Source: Siphonodentalium dalli (taxonomy: Eukaryota; Mollusca; Scaphopoda; Gadilida; Siphonodentaliidae). From it: a DNA stretch of 64,000 bases. The notes below the pieces were generated by a model. The model saw nothing but the letters and a program-made list of their open reading frames with translations. It did not search any database and had not been told where the DNA came from. Below, piece after piece: positions 1 through 11,365 of the stretch. How positions within the stretch are numbered: position 1 is the stretch's first letter; every line of letters begins with the position of its first letter. Both the position numbers and the translations under genes were made by a program. The stretch lies in NCBI GenBank assembly GCA_032622095.1, contig CP136068.1:47424443-47488442 (forward strand), read 5' to 3'.

Positions 1-682
1 TTTTATTTTTTCAATGGTGTTTTTGCTTTTGCTCACTCAAATTTTCGAGAACATCCATTCACTAGTATAGTTCATGGACTCCCACGCTTCCAAAACAAAT
101 GCCGTTATATAGTTGAATATGTCAATGAATCATACGATTTGACAGAATTTAAAAAATCCGTGTCGTTCTCAATATCCGCGCGATATGAAGGGACCACTGT
201 CGGTCCAGAAAGATGCGAACGGCGCAGATGAAGATACGCCAAACGCCGAGTTTCTGTGAAGTAAATATGCGTATTACTTGAGGAGTTCTGATGAGTTTTC
301 GAGTTTTTTTATGTGTATCTGAATTCTGTCAAATCGTATTCTTCATTGACAGATTCAACTATATACCGGCATTTGTTTTGGAAGCGTGGGAGTCCAGGAA
401 CTATACTAGTGAATGGATGTTCTCGAAAATTTGAGTGAACAAAAGCAAAAACACCATTGAAAAAATTCACAAAAAAAATATTTATGGTCTGATCTGGGAA
501 AACTAAATGACAACTAGTGGATAAATACTCCTGCTTCGTGTGGACATACACATATGATGCTCGATGTCTATATTACGATGAGAAACAAACATATCTCCAT
601 ATCATATACGTGAAAATGAGTTTCCCATATTCTCGGTTTTGGCGATACCCTCGGTTTTGGCGATACCACGTTCACGGGGGTG
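1..682. mobile_element. Foldback (TIR-TIR) derivative of the long-TIR transposon
   Basis: Bases 1-320 match the outer part of the TIR of the 13853-21166 element in one orientation, and 321-682 match it in the opposite orientation. The two arms meet head to head with almost no spacer. The right end is CACGGGGGTG at 673-682, the same terminus as the full element. The left end lies outside the window. The spacerless structure suggests internal deletion or a foldback derivative. Confidence 0.8.
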
Positions 683-689
683 TTCATGG

Positions 690-1480
690 ACACAGGATTA
701 TTCCCATCGAAAAACGAATGGAAGAGACTGGTTCGCGAGACAGTCGAAACAAACTATTACTCTTCGTGGTATCGTTCGACTGCGCTCAATGCCGAGCTCT
801 CACTATTCATGCGCTGCCATTCCCATCCCAATCAAACATGGAACATTTGGAATCTGTGCAAATCCCACCGATGCGGGTGCTTGTGGAACAGGCAATTCAT
901 CATTGAGACCCAATAAAACCATGATGCAATATATATACTAAGGAAATGGCCACCTATAAGCCTTTGGCTTACTGCCAAATCCTTTTCTCTAATGTTAAAT
1001 TGTTATCGTCCTTATATTATGTATTATATGTGCTATTCTTGAGAATAAAATATTGTTTACACTAAATCCCACCGATCATTCTCGAAGCCACTGAGACACT
1101 TAGCAAAGCTGCTCAACAAATCAACTTACGAAAATAATCTGACGTGCAGTTTGTGCGTCACGGATTACAACCACGAGTTATACCATGTGTTTTGGTCTTG
1201 CAGGTCGCCACAGTGATACATTTAGTTGATCAGCACTGGGAAATGATACTAAATAAACACGGGATCGATGTGTATCTGTTCCTCGCATCACTCGCACCAA
1301 CATATCTTATGTCAGTTTTCCTCGGAGGTCACATGCCGTCGCTCTCCGAACATATCTACGATGTTTTAGACTTGGTGATCATAGACACAAGTGTATTATT
1401 GCTATATATATGTAATATGATCACAAACACCAATTCGGACCATGTTTTCCAGCGCTGTTCATAAATACACGAACATGTAC
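690..1480 (+). pseudogene. LINE ORF2 C-terminal remnant (zinc knuckle)
   Basis: A plus-strand frame encodes a Trp-rich segment (NEWKRLVRETVETNYYSSWY) and NQTWNIWNLCKSHRCG. After a break, TCSLCVTDYNHELYHVFWSC follows at about 1122-1190. The C-x2-C-x(n)-H-x4-C spacing matches the C-terminal knuckle of non-LTR retrotransposon ORF2 proteins. Another frame shift near 1210 leads into a hydrophobic tail to 1462. An AATAAA near 1620 could be its polyadenylation signal. The foldback element at 1-682 abuts its upstream side. No RT core is present. Confidence 0.5.
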
Positions 1481-1674
1481 TCTTGTGTGTGTCAGATTGC
1501 TATATAAATGGTTCTGATAATGCATGGACTATCACAGAAATCGTGTTACCAATCTGGTTAAACTGTATATTTATATATGTATTATAACTCATGTAAATAT
1601 CTACTCTCACACGAGGAGGCAATAAAGATATATATACCCCGGTAGAAAAATGAAGCCATGCTCAATTTATTAAA

Positions 1675-1860
1675 CAGTTCGGGTCCCACCGCACCTGACC
1701 GCACCGACCGCACCGTCCCGAGGGGTCCAATTAGACCCCGAAGCCGCCATCACACGCCGCCGCCGCCTGCCATATTGGCCACAAGCGCCGCCAGCCATAT
1801 TATCTCTGCGCCAGCCACATAAACAAATCTCCGCCGCCGGAATTATCAAATGGCTGAGCC
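1675..1860. other. Short GC-rich island
   Basis: This stretch is GC-rich in an otherwise AT-rich region, with repeated GCCGCC and several (G/A)CCATATT motifs resembling YY1-type sites. It lies about 2.4 kb upstream of the transporter start codon. It could be a distal promoter or CpG element, or an unrelated repeat. No transcription start is visible. The following 1860-3600 shows no gene that I can support. Confidence 0.3.
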
Positions 1861-3684
1861 GCAGGCATTGGCTTATATGTCAAGCACAACTTCACTGTGA
1901 ATCGCAAAGAACTAAACCACATTGCCCATATTGGTATATATATTCGCAAGGACTCGGCATGGTTGTTATATTATCCGAATACCCGCGGGCCTCTCAATGT
2001 GGAATAGACTATTCCAATGAATGCTTTCATATATAACTGAATGGGAGAATCCATTCATTATTGAAAGGATTAAAGTATAAATTGTTAATTTCGACACGAC
2101 TCGGTCTCAAACATACCTGGAATTTCTCAATATATGCACATAACCTGTAGAAGAGAATAGAAAATAGTTCGAAATATTATATTATTTGGGCCTATACTGT
2201 CGGATTCAACATTCGATGATGCGTGCATATATCGCCAGTGATGATATAGCAGTCTGAAGTGGACAAAACTTCCAATGTAACTAATACCGATTAGATGGGA
2301 AACTACATAGTACACCCATGCCAGTCCTTCGTGTATTTTTGCCATATTGGACAAGCCCAACACCAACAAGAGCACAATTGGTCTGTGATTCTACGGGTTC
2401 ACCATAAACGCTAAAACAAACGGGGTCTATAACCGGGGATTAGGAAAATTTAGTAAACGAAAATACGCCGATTGATAACGTCTCAGCCGGCTGAGCCGCC
2501 ATATTTCGTCAGCCACGAACGTTGTGACTGAGCCAGCTTAGCTAGCTAACCAGCCACGAAATTGGTTGAGCCAGCCTCGATACCGATTTGTCGTGGCTTC
2601 GGTGTCTAGGTCCGATCAAGATGGTTTGGCACCATCGTGCATAATAGACCAGTATGTACAAAAGGTCCAATCTCCAAAATCGATATATCAAGCGGAAACG
2701 GTGCGGTTAACCCATAACTTTCGGCCGATTCCGCCAGGTACGCAAAATAAAACAAATGGCACAGTCCGCACCTCTCCTAGTTGTCTGACCACGGAAGGGA
2801 CATCATATTATGGAGCGAATACCCCTCTGCATCCATGGCCGATCGGGAAAATTGCTAGCTATACCAGAAGTGAGTATATTAACCCATACGTTACATAATT
2901 TCGATGACTAAACTTTAGAAAAAGCAATGTGTCATGTTAATGTTCAACTAAGTTAACGCAATACATACTTTTGGGGGCCAATCGCGCATTATTTCGTTTG
3001 CTATTCGGGAATTTCAATGAATACAAATGGCGCATCAGTTGCTCGGGACCCGTACACCGTGACGAACTTGTATTTCTATGAATTCATTGCATCTTTCTGT
3101 GATATACAATGTTTGTAGAAATCTATTCCAGGTATTTTAACTACCTATTTCAATATCGGGAATAACTCAGAAAAGCGAATATTATTATACGCATTTTGGA
3201 ATGCAAGTCGCCATGTGGTTTTAACTTTCATTTGCCTGAACGCATAACTATTTTACGTGATAGTCTGGCGAAGCGATATCCTACACACATGTAACATACA
3301 TTAAGGTTTCCTGTAACGGGTACACGAAGAACAACTCGTTATAATTACTGCATTATGGGGAGTGGTACACGATCAATGTGACTATAAATAACATGGGAAC
3401 CATCAATGGGAATTAATGACAACTAAACTGTTTCCTATCCGGTATGTACTGTATCGCCGTCATCCTTGGTCTGTGCTGCAGAGTTACCAACAAGCTATAT
3501 CGCCGATGATAGAGAAGCGTGTGGGGTGAATTTGTTAGCCACCTTTGTGAACGTGGAATGATTTGTTGCCGTTAAACTGTCCTGCGCTGTGAACCTGAGT
3601 TCTCATTCATTGTGTCTTCCCTCCCAATCAAAGTGCGGTGCACACGGAATATAAGAGCAGGAATTAGTGGGGAACGTATTGTGG

Positions 3685-3900
3685 TATACAATTAATTCGA
3701 CCGGGCGACGTCTGTGTGCATAAGGAATATATGAACAATAATTAGCACAAAAATCTAGTTACATACAATTATTCGGTCGAGTGCCGATTCTGCATGTGCC
3801 AAAGAATTCTATGAAACAAATCAGTTGATAACAGATTAGTACAATAATTCGGTAGAGAACGGATAGTATAGTTCAATTATTCGGTCCGTTGCCGAATTTG
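3685..3900 (+). repeat. Degenerate ATTCGGT-type repeats upstream of the transporter
   Basis: Several variants of AATTATTCGGTCGAGTGCCG occur at about 3688, 3768, 3845 and 3873, spaced roughly 30-80 bases. Two of them carry a partial inverted mate (CGGT...GCCGAAT). They are the only repeated short motif I see just upstream of exon 1. A regulatory role is only a guess. Confidence 0.4.
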
Positions 3901-4064
3901 TACATACCACCTTGAAAAGATTTAAATTAATTTTGGCAAAGGCCTTGTGCTTATTCAAATGGTATTCATTGAAAATTATCCATTATTATAAGTATACGAC
4001 TACGAATGAAGGGTTCGTTGAAGGGTTCGTGTACGTAACGGTCTAATACTGTTATCTGGGAAGA

Positions 4065-4118
4065 CAAGTGCGCGGCTATAGTCAAGTGCGCGGTTATAGT
4101 CAAGTGCGCTGTTATAGT
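4065..4118 (+). repeat. Three tandem 18-bp units upstream of the start codon
   Basis: CAAGTGCGCGGTTATAGT occurs three times head to tail with one or two changes per copy. It ends 34 bases before the ATG at 4153, so it probably lies in the 5' leader of the transporter mRNA. Because 18 is a multiple of 3, copy-number change keeps frame. The transcription start is not visible. Confidence 0.85.
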
Positions 4119-4152
4119 GGCCTGTTCTGATAGAGCGTTGTATTCAGAACCA

Positions 4153-4423
4153 ATGGGTACCAAGCTGGAGACATGTAATTCTATAATGGACATGGAGTCG
4201 GAATCGGATAGAACTAGTGATGATTCAGCGGTGTCCGGTTCCTCCCCGGATGGAGGCTGGGGATGGTTCGTGTGTTTTGGTTCGTTTGCCATGATTTTTA
4301 TCCTGGATGGTACGATATGGTCGTGTGGTGTTTTACTGATCGAATTGCTGGACCATTTTGGAGAAACAAAAACGAAAACGTCAATGGTTGGTTCCTGCTA
4401 TGTCGGCATGAGCATGGTATTCG
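4153..4423 (+). CDS. Monocarboxylate transporter (SLC16 family), first coding exon
   Basis: This exon encodes the N-terminus of an SLC16-type, 12-helix plasma-membrane transporter of the major facilitator superfamily. The ATG at 4153 starts an acidic, Ser-rich cytosolic tail. The family signature DGGWGW follows at about residues 31-36, then TM1 (FVCFGSFAMIFILDGTIWSC) and the start of TM2. The ELLDHFGETKTKTS stretch between them matches orphan MCTs better than the MCT1-4 lactate carriers (family knowledge). The exon ends in ATGGTATTCG before a GTAGGT donor at 4424, in phase 1, and joins the 27276 exon to give VFG-PIV. In-frame ATGs at 4186 and 4192 are alternative starts, and 4186 has A at -3 and G at +4. 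The substrate cannot be assigned from this half of the protein. Confidence 0.9.
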
Positions 4424-5605
4424 GTAGGTTTGCATTCACCTAGACTTATTTTGTATTTGCTGTGGACTTATATGTATGGGTATGTAAAGGGGATGCACAG
4501 TGGAACTTAGTTAAACGACAACTCCATCATAGTCACTATCGTTCCATATATGGCAATTGAACTTGCCCCTTCTACAATTCTTTACAGTTATCTTACAAAC
4601 AGATTACTCAAATTAATTACGCGATTCCCACTTTGCGTCGAGACAATCCCTTCGAATATTGTTAATGGTCCATGTATGTCCTAAAATTGTCAGTTGGTGG
4701 GTCCAGAACAATAACTATAACATATCACACAAATATAAATAAAACAGGCCGGCATGTTGACGGAGGTAACATGCGGTTCGTGGCTTCACGCGACACAAAT
4801 ACGTCACAAATAGGTCACGTGGTGTCAGGTCAATAAGCCAAAGACTTGCTCGATTGGCTAATTCACGATTCACTTTAATTACGCGCGCCGCGTGTATACT
4901 AATATGGAGATTCCTGTTCCGCCTGGGCGCGGGGGGTTTTATTTATAGAAATTGGAATTTTTGGGACGGATTTAAAAGTCGAACTGCGACCATGAGGCCG
5001 AATCCGGTAAAAGGTGTAGTTTTGTTGGTGATTTTTGGGTTGTGACAAGCTACGTCAATTACAAATAATAGAAATGAAAAAGATAATTTGTATGTCTTAT
5101 ATTTCAACTTGTATAGGCATTTTTCGTTCTGCAGCCCACTGAGGGTTCGTTAATTAGGTGCTGCATGGTTGTTATTGTTATTTTAACGGAATTCTGAGTT
5201 GGTCATTCGCGAAACCAATATATTTTGTATTCTATAATTACAATCATGGGTATATACTATATGATCTTGAGCGCGTTACCATTTCTTACATTGGTTTTCT
5301 TGTATTGTGTTGTTGTTTGGTAATCGGGGCACACACTCACATACGACTCGTGTTAAATTTGGGTAATCCCCAGGTTATTCGGGTCTATAGCAAAGATTAA
5401 ACAAAAAATGCAAATTTTATGATACAAATTTAGTTTTTGTAGACATATTTTATTAAGTAGCTCTGTTCGCATACCGCGTTTGAAAATATAGTAAACGATA
5501 TAGGCACCATCTTATAGAACACAAACAATTCTGAAATATAATTATTACGCGTTCCAATACTTTCTTGATGTGCATAGGAAACCTTATACCATATGTAGTT
5601 TAGTT

Positions 5606-8600
5606 TAAACATATTTTATTGCCATATAATATATACATGTATATATACATACAACAATTGGGAGTGGGATACAAGTGCCGACACTTAGATTTGTCCCGTT
5701 CCCAGATAAACAAACAGGGGTTAGAGAGGCACCGACCGAATCGACAAGGCAAATATACATATATTGTTAATGTATTTATAATTTGTATACTATGTTAGAG
5801 CGGGTTGAACAACGACGGGGCGTTGTATGCAGGACAATAATCTGCAATGTCATATAGTATATCTTTGGTATATAAATTCAGTGAGATCTTGGTTACTGGT
5901 TACTGAGGGGCGGGCGTGATAAGTACTGGATTAATGGTCTGATGTGTGGTGGGAGTTGTGGCCAGGTCTGGCGGTGCCTCACTAAACAAAGTATAAAGCG
6001 GCCAACAAACAAAAATATATTTGTTTTCAGTTAGTGCAACAAAGAAAATGGTATATTGGGTAACTCCCATACATGTATGTAATTTTGTTTTGTATTATGT
6101 TTTATAATAAGTAAGAAGTTTTGTAGTAAGACTGATCCAAGTCCACTGGATAAGAACATTTCAGTATTATCGCGGTCACTAATTATGGGGTTTCCTATTA
6201 CTAGGTTTTCAAGGGTTATATTACCAAATTGTATCAAATTATCGAATAGTTCCTGTCTTATTTGTGTATAATGAACACATTCAAAGAAGTAGTGATAAGC
6301 ATCTTCGATTGGGCTATCACACGCACACGATGGAGATAAAGCTATATAGTTATTTAATTTGTCGAGATTAAGATCGCTACAGCAGCATCTTATTCTACAA
6401 TGAAGAATGTTCAGTGTACGTTTACCTGTATTATAGTACCTTGGCGGTCTTGGCATTTTCACCTCAATAGCATTTTTAAAAGGGTCAGTTTTTAAACACC
6501 TCTGCTCGGGTTTTAATTGATTCCACTCGTTAACACAGGACGGGAAAAATGTTGCGCGGAAACTGGGTGCCGCTCGAAAGGGAATAAAGTTGGTACCGTT
6601 CCTCAAGTTATAATCTGTTGAATCTTCTACTTTCTGTGGTAAGGCTTTTAGTAAATAATTTTGGGCGTTTCCGGTTGCGATTTTATGAAACAGTGTCATT
6701 TTTTTGACGTGTCGGCGTTCAGATAGTGTTTGCCAACCCACTTCTGAGAGTAGGCGAACGTTGGGTATGGACCTTGTACAACCAGAAACTATTCGTGCGG
6801 CATCACACTGTAAGTTTTCCAATTTTGTGAGGTGAATATCGGCGGCACACGCCCAGACGGGGCTTGCATATTCTAGGATCGGTCTAATAAACGAGAAGTA
6901 CATAATCTCTAGAGTGTGGCGATTTAATATTTTCTTTAATTTCCGTAACTGTGATAATCGGGATGATGCTTTCTTGTATATTGATAGTATGTGTATATCC
7001 CATTTGAAATTAACTTGTAATTCGACGCCTAAATGTTGGTGTGTTTGGCCAAAGCTCACCGGTGTCCCAGCAAAATCAAGGCAAGGGTGTTGATTGTTTG
7101 CTCGGCTGAATAGGAGGGCGTTTGTTTTATCCGGATTGAAATTCACTAGCCACCTAGCGGCCCAGTCATGAAGGGAGTTTAAATCACAATTGAGATTTGT
7201 TTCGATATCTTCAGTAATAAGTGCGGTTTGCATTATACACGTGTCATCGGCGAACAGGCGCGTGACCGAAGTAATGGTATCGGCTATGTCATTGATGTAT
7301 TTAAAAAAATAGAGTAGGGCCGATAACTGACCCTTGAGGGACACCGGCACCAATTGTTTTGTATGACGACAAGTCATTGTTAACCCTAACTATCTGCATA
7401 CGGATATGGAGATAACTACCGAACCACTTTAATAAGCTGCCAGAAATGCCATAGCGTTCAAGTTTCAGGAGTAGGCCGCGATGCCAAACTTTGTCAAACG
7501 CCTTTGAGACATCACAAAAAACGCCACAGGTTGTCAGACCATCATCCGCCGCTTGCGATAATTTGTGATATATTTCTAATAGCTGTAATTCGGTACTATG
7601 TCCAGGTAAGAAGCCAGATTGGTATTCATACAAGAGACTGTTGTCGTGCAAATGACTAAAGACCTTTTTAAATATGATTTTTTCGAAAACTTTGGCTATA
7701 CAACATAACAGGGAAATGGGTCTATAGTTATTTGCATATTTTTTGTAAATTGGAATAACATCGGCTTTTTTCCATTCAGACGGGAAGATAAACGAGTTAA
7801 GTGACTGGTTAAAAATTATCTTTAGTGGTTTACACACGGTAAATTTGGTTTCACGCAGCATCCGGTTACTTATTTCATCATGGCCAGTAGCTTTTCCAGA
7901 TGGCAAGGCTTTCAGTATGGTTTGGATTTCAGACTCACTGGTAGTTAATGAGCTCAGTGTTTTCTTAGTTCTGAATCCGAAAGTAGGCAATTCGCCTGGT
8001 AAATTCGATATAAGACTATTTTTCATGAATGTTTCGTTAATAAATTCTGCTTTCTTGAGGTCATCTTCGATGACATCCCCCGAGTCTAACAGGTCTGGTA
8101 TGCTGGTATCCGAGTTGAAATTGTTAAAAAATTGTTTGGTGATTTTCCAGAAATTTTTTGAGTTTTTTTCCAATGTCAGGGAACAGTCAATCTTTTCCAT
8201 GAACGTGGCCTTTGCAAATTTTTTCATATTATTTGCTTTATTTCGGGCGCGCTTATAAATGTCCCAATGGTGGGGTGTATTTTTGTTTATGGCAATTTTT
8301 CTTAGGCGATCACGCTTTCTTATCTGAGTTCGCAATTTGGAGTCAAACCATGGTTTGTCATCTGTCCCAATTGTCGCCATGTGATTAGGTATGCATGTTT
8401 TAGCTATGGAAAGGAAACTGTTAGTGAACTTCCCAACCATGTTGTTTACACAAGGTATGTCGTCGTCACCACGGAGGTGACTTGGCCAATCAGTGTTTCT
8501 GATAATATTATTCATTTTCACAAAGTTCGCTTTGTTATAATTCCAGACACATTTTTTTGGTAGGTTTATTCGACACACGTTGCGCGATGGTCTGACACAC

Positions 8601-9690
8601 CGGGCTCAAGTGTTGAGGGAATAAGCGCCGATACGGTATCAGAGATGATAATCGGATCAATCAGCGTGCGCGTTGTACCGTCTATGCGCGTCGGTCCGTC
8701 GATGACATTTTTTAGTGTTAGCTCGTCCATGATATCCTGCAGTGAACCGGTCGGTTTAAGGAGGTCACAATTCAAGTCACCGACTACGTCAATAGAGGGG
8801 TTTAGCGATAATGCTTGGTGTAGTGAAGACAACAGATATGCCCAGTAGTTAGCTAGGCATTCGCGGTCCGATCTATACGTTACACATAATAGGAATTTGT
8901 CTCGGGCATTTACTTCGAACCATAGCACATCATCATCAAAATGAAGCTCAGGAAGGGGCCGATAGGAAACCTTGTTTGAAAAATACACCGCGACACCACC
9001 CTTTTCTCTATTTTGTCGTGCCGGATGGGCAATGACAAGTTTGGAGGTGTGTCTCAGTGAAACATAATACATCATATTCTTCAATAATGTGCATGATACT
9101 TTCAAGCTTGTGTCGAATGCTCCGAATATTGTAGTGAAAAATAGATATTGTTTGTAAGTCTTTTGGTCATGGGTTTAAATGGACGTTGCCTGATATCAGT
9201 AGCAATAGAGATAACGTGAGGGCGGATACCATGACATGTCTCAAGTTATAGTGTGTTATCCTTAAGCCACATCGTGTACGACACACGTTTATTTTCGGTA
9301 ATCTATGGCGGCCGCTGTTCAAGCAATTGTAGAATTTGCCAACTGCCTCTCTATGCATTGTTATTTCAGCTACCATGGGCTATTACACTGATAAAACGTT
9401 TGTACTCTCTGGCAGTGGCTAGTATTTGGGTAATGTCAGTATTCTCATCAGTTAGACATGGATCAGTCGCAGATACATAGTGTAAGTTTGGTAAAGTATT
9501 CATAAGTGCACAAAACAAGCATACAAAATTCAATGGAATGATTTGGGATTCAGGCGAGGGCATATCTTCGTATATGGTACTTGGGATGGGTGGTTTTAAT
9601 TGAATGGGGGACCCGCTACTCTTGGGTGTGAATGGGGGGGGGTGATTGTTGTAGTTAAAATCATTCAGCCGATGACATTGGCAAGCCATG
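5606..9690 (-). mobile_element. Decayed non-LTR retrotransposon (LINE), minus strand
   Basis: The element carries an ORF2 with endonuclease, reverse transcriptase and C-terminal zinc knuckle. The 3' end is placed near 5606 because AAACATATTTTATT there also begins the 3' end of the related copy at 43940. The 5' limit is uncertain. A frame at 9689-9366 may be leader or ORF2 N-terminus. No clear target duplication was found. The interval 9690-10555 holds no recognisable domain. Confidence 0.7.
6031..9376 (-). pseudogene. LINE ORF2: endonuclease / reverse transcriptase, broken
   Basis: This is the ORF2 polyprotein of a CR1/L2/Jockey-like LINE, used for target-primed reverse transcription. From the N-terminus there is a hydrophobic run ending GNVHLNP (about 9190-9170), resembling a 2A-like or GDxxxNPGP leader, stopped by TGA. 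The APE endonuclease follows (HYNIRSIRHKLE, TETHL, then GGVAVYFSN, GDLNCDL, VSDHRAT to 8566). The RT comes next (NYRPISLLCCIAKVFEKI, DVSKAFDKVWHRG, GVPQGSVIGP at about 7330, FADD near 7240). A C-terminal knuckle follows (CACDSPIEDAYHYFFECVHY, about 6310-6260). Breaks are the stop at about 9167, shifts near 9020 and 8570, and one extra base in the 7-A run at 7303-7309. The RT catalytic FADD is intact. Confidence 0.88.
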
Positions 9691-11365
9691 CAGGCCTAGC
9701 TGTAGAATCTGAATCCAAACATACACAAACTTAGCAATGTCACAATCTGAATAATGTCACTAGTTAACCTCCTTAATTTTTGACCTACTGTTCGCGTCTA
9801 GAAACGGGTCGTGTATTGGTGGGACCTATTGCTTGTCGTGATGGGAGTCAGTATGCAGCGGTGATATTATTGCAGGAGCACTTAAGTATTCGCAAATGTT
9901 TCCTCGATGTTTATGGAAAATGGGTGTCAGTGGATGTTCAGGATTAACAGGAGGAATAATTTAATATTTAAGCAATCCCAGCCTTAGGGATGCACGGTAA
10001 GTGTGTATTCCGACTCGCCACACATGCTTCTGAGTTTTGGTAGTTGTTTTGGGACAGGGTCGTCATATGAAAGTATGTAGTGCTTACAGTTGCAATTTGG
10101 GTATACAATTTGGGGGGGGGGGTGGCACTTAGACTTATGTGGTCGGATGGGGATGAGCGTGGCTTGGTCTGTGGAAACAATGCAGTAGTGGATGTCGAGT
10201 GGGGTAAATGTCGAGTGGTGTGGGCTTCGTTGGGGCCTGGTAGTGCATGTAACTCAGGGTGACTCAGGGTGCCACTGGGAGGAAGCCAGAATTTAGGTAG
10301 TCAGGCAGAATTAAGGATCATGAGACCTCATTTGATATGTGATATATAGTGGCAGTTGTTTGTAAAGTTGTTCAATTTTTTATTGGATTTTCTTAACTTA
10401 TATAATGTGGGACATTTTCGAATTAGTTTCGAAAAGAAATGGATTATTACACAAAGTCGATAGTGTTAATTGTTTTGTGTTTTGTTTTTTAAATTAATTT
10501 ATTTGTTTATTCTTTCAAAATTTCTTTACAAATATTATATTACAGTGCACAATTAAATTTTTTTTTTTTAATTTATTGATACATGTGTAGTGTAGTTTCG
10601 AGTGGATCTCCTAAAGAATAAGATGGTATAAAAGGGAAGGGGATAAGGTCACGTGATCCTCAATTCGCAAGATTACGTAAACTTGGTTTAGAGGTGGGGG
10701 AGATACATTTATGCATTAGTTTGTGTCAATGTGCTTTTTGTGGGGTTTAGATTCCATCCCAATGGGTTGTGGTATAAAATGTGGTGAGCATACGTAATTG
10801 GGAAGTAGGAATAAATCAACATAGGAAAGATTATGATGGGTGGCAGGACAAGTCTGGCACAAACTACAGAGAATACAAATATTAACAACACTGTAGTCAA
10901 CAGTAAGAAGGCAACACATATTCATGCAATTAAAGTGATAGTCATGATTTCTGGTCAGCATTTACAACACAAAACTATTTGCGAATTTGATTTTGTGAGT
11001 CATATGTTTCTCAAGTAAGTGAATATTATGTTAAATAACCCAGCATGACTTGGGTTATGGTAAATGACAAATAGCCAGCTGATCTGGGGTGATGAAGATA
11101 AGTCACATGTTGACATGATGAAAATCATCATCTTAAAGGTAAAACTTAACCTTGGAATTAAAGTGATGATACATGTGATCTTAGATTCTGGCCACCATTT
11201 AAGACAGCCATTTTGCTGAGGGCTGGATAGTTACTTGGTACCGAGCATGACAATACCTGACCTGTGAGCCGTGTGACTCATACCGTGTACTTTCTGAATC
11301 ACACAGTCCACATACCAGCCACTATCATGCTAGGCACCACGCAACATTACTGTATATATATATAT

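Noticed and set aside
517-941. Long plus-strand frames running through the TIR into 906-941
   Set aside because: They join two unrelated repeats (the TIR arm and the LINE remnant) and have no coding support of their own as a unit.
2566-2898. 110-codon plus-strand frame
   Set aside because: It has no recognisable motif, good start context or splice context, and reads as chance in a slightly GC-richer stretch.
3966-4292. Minus-strand frame with repeated TITAHL-like segments
   Set aside because: It is antisense to exon 1 and the 18-bp leader repeat of the transporter.
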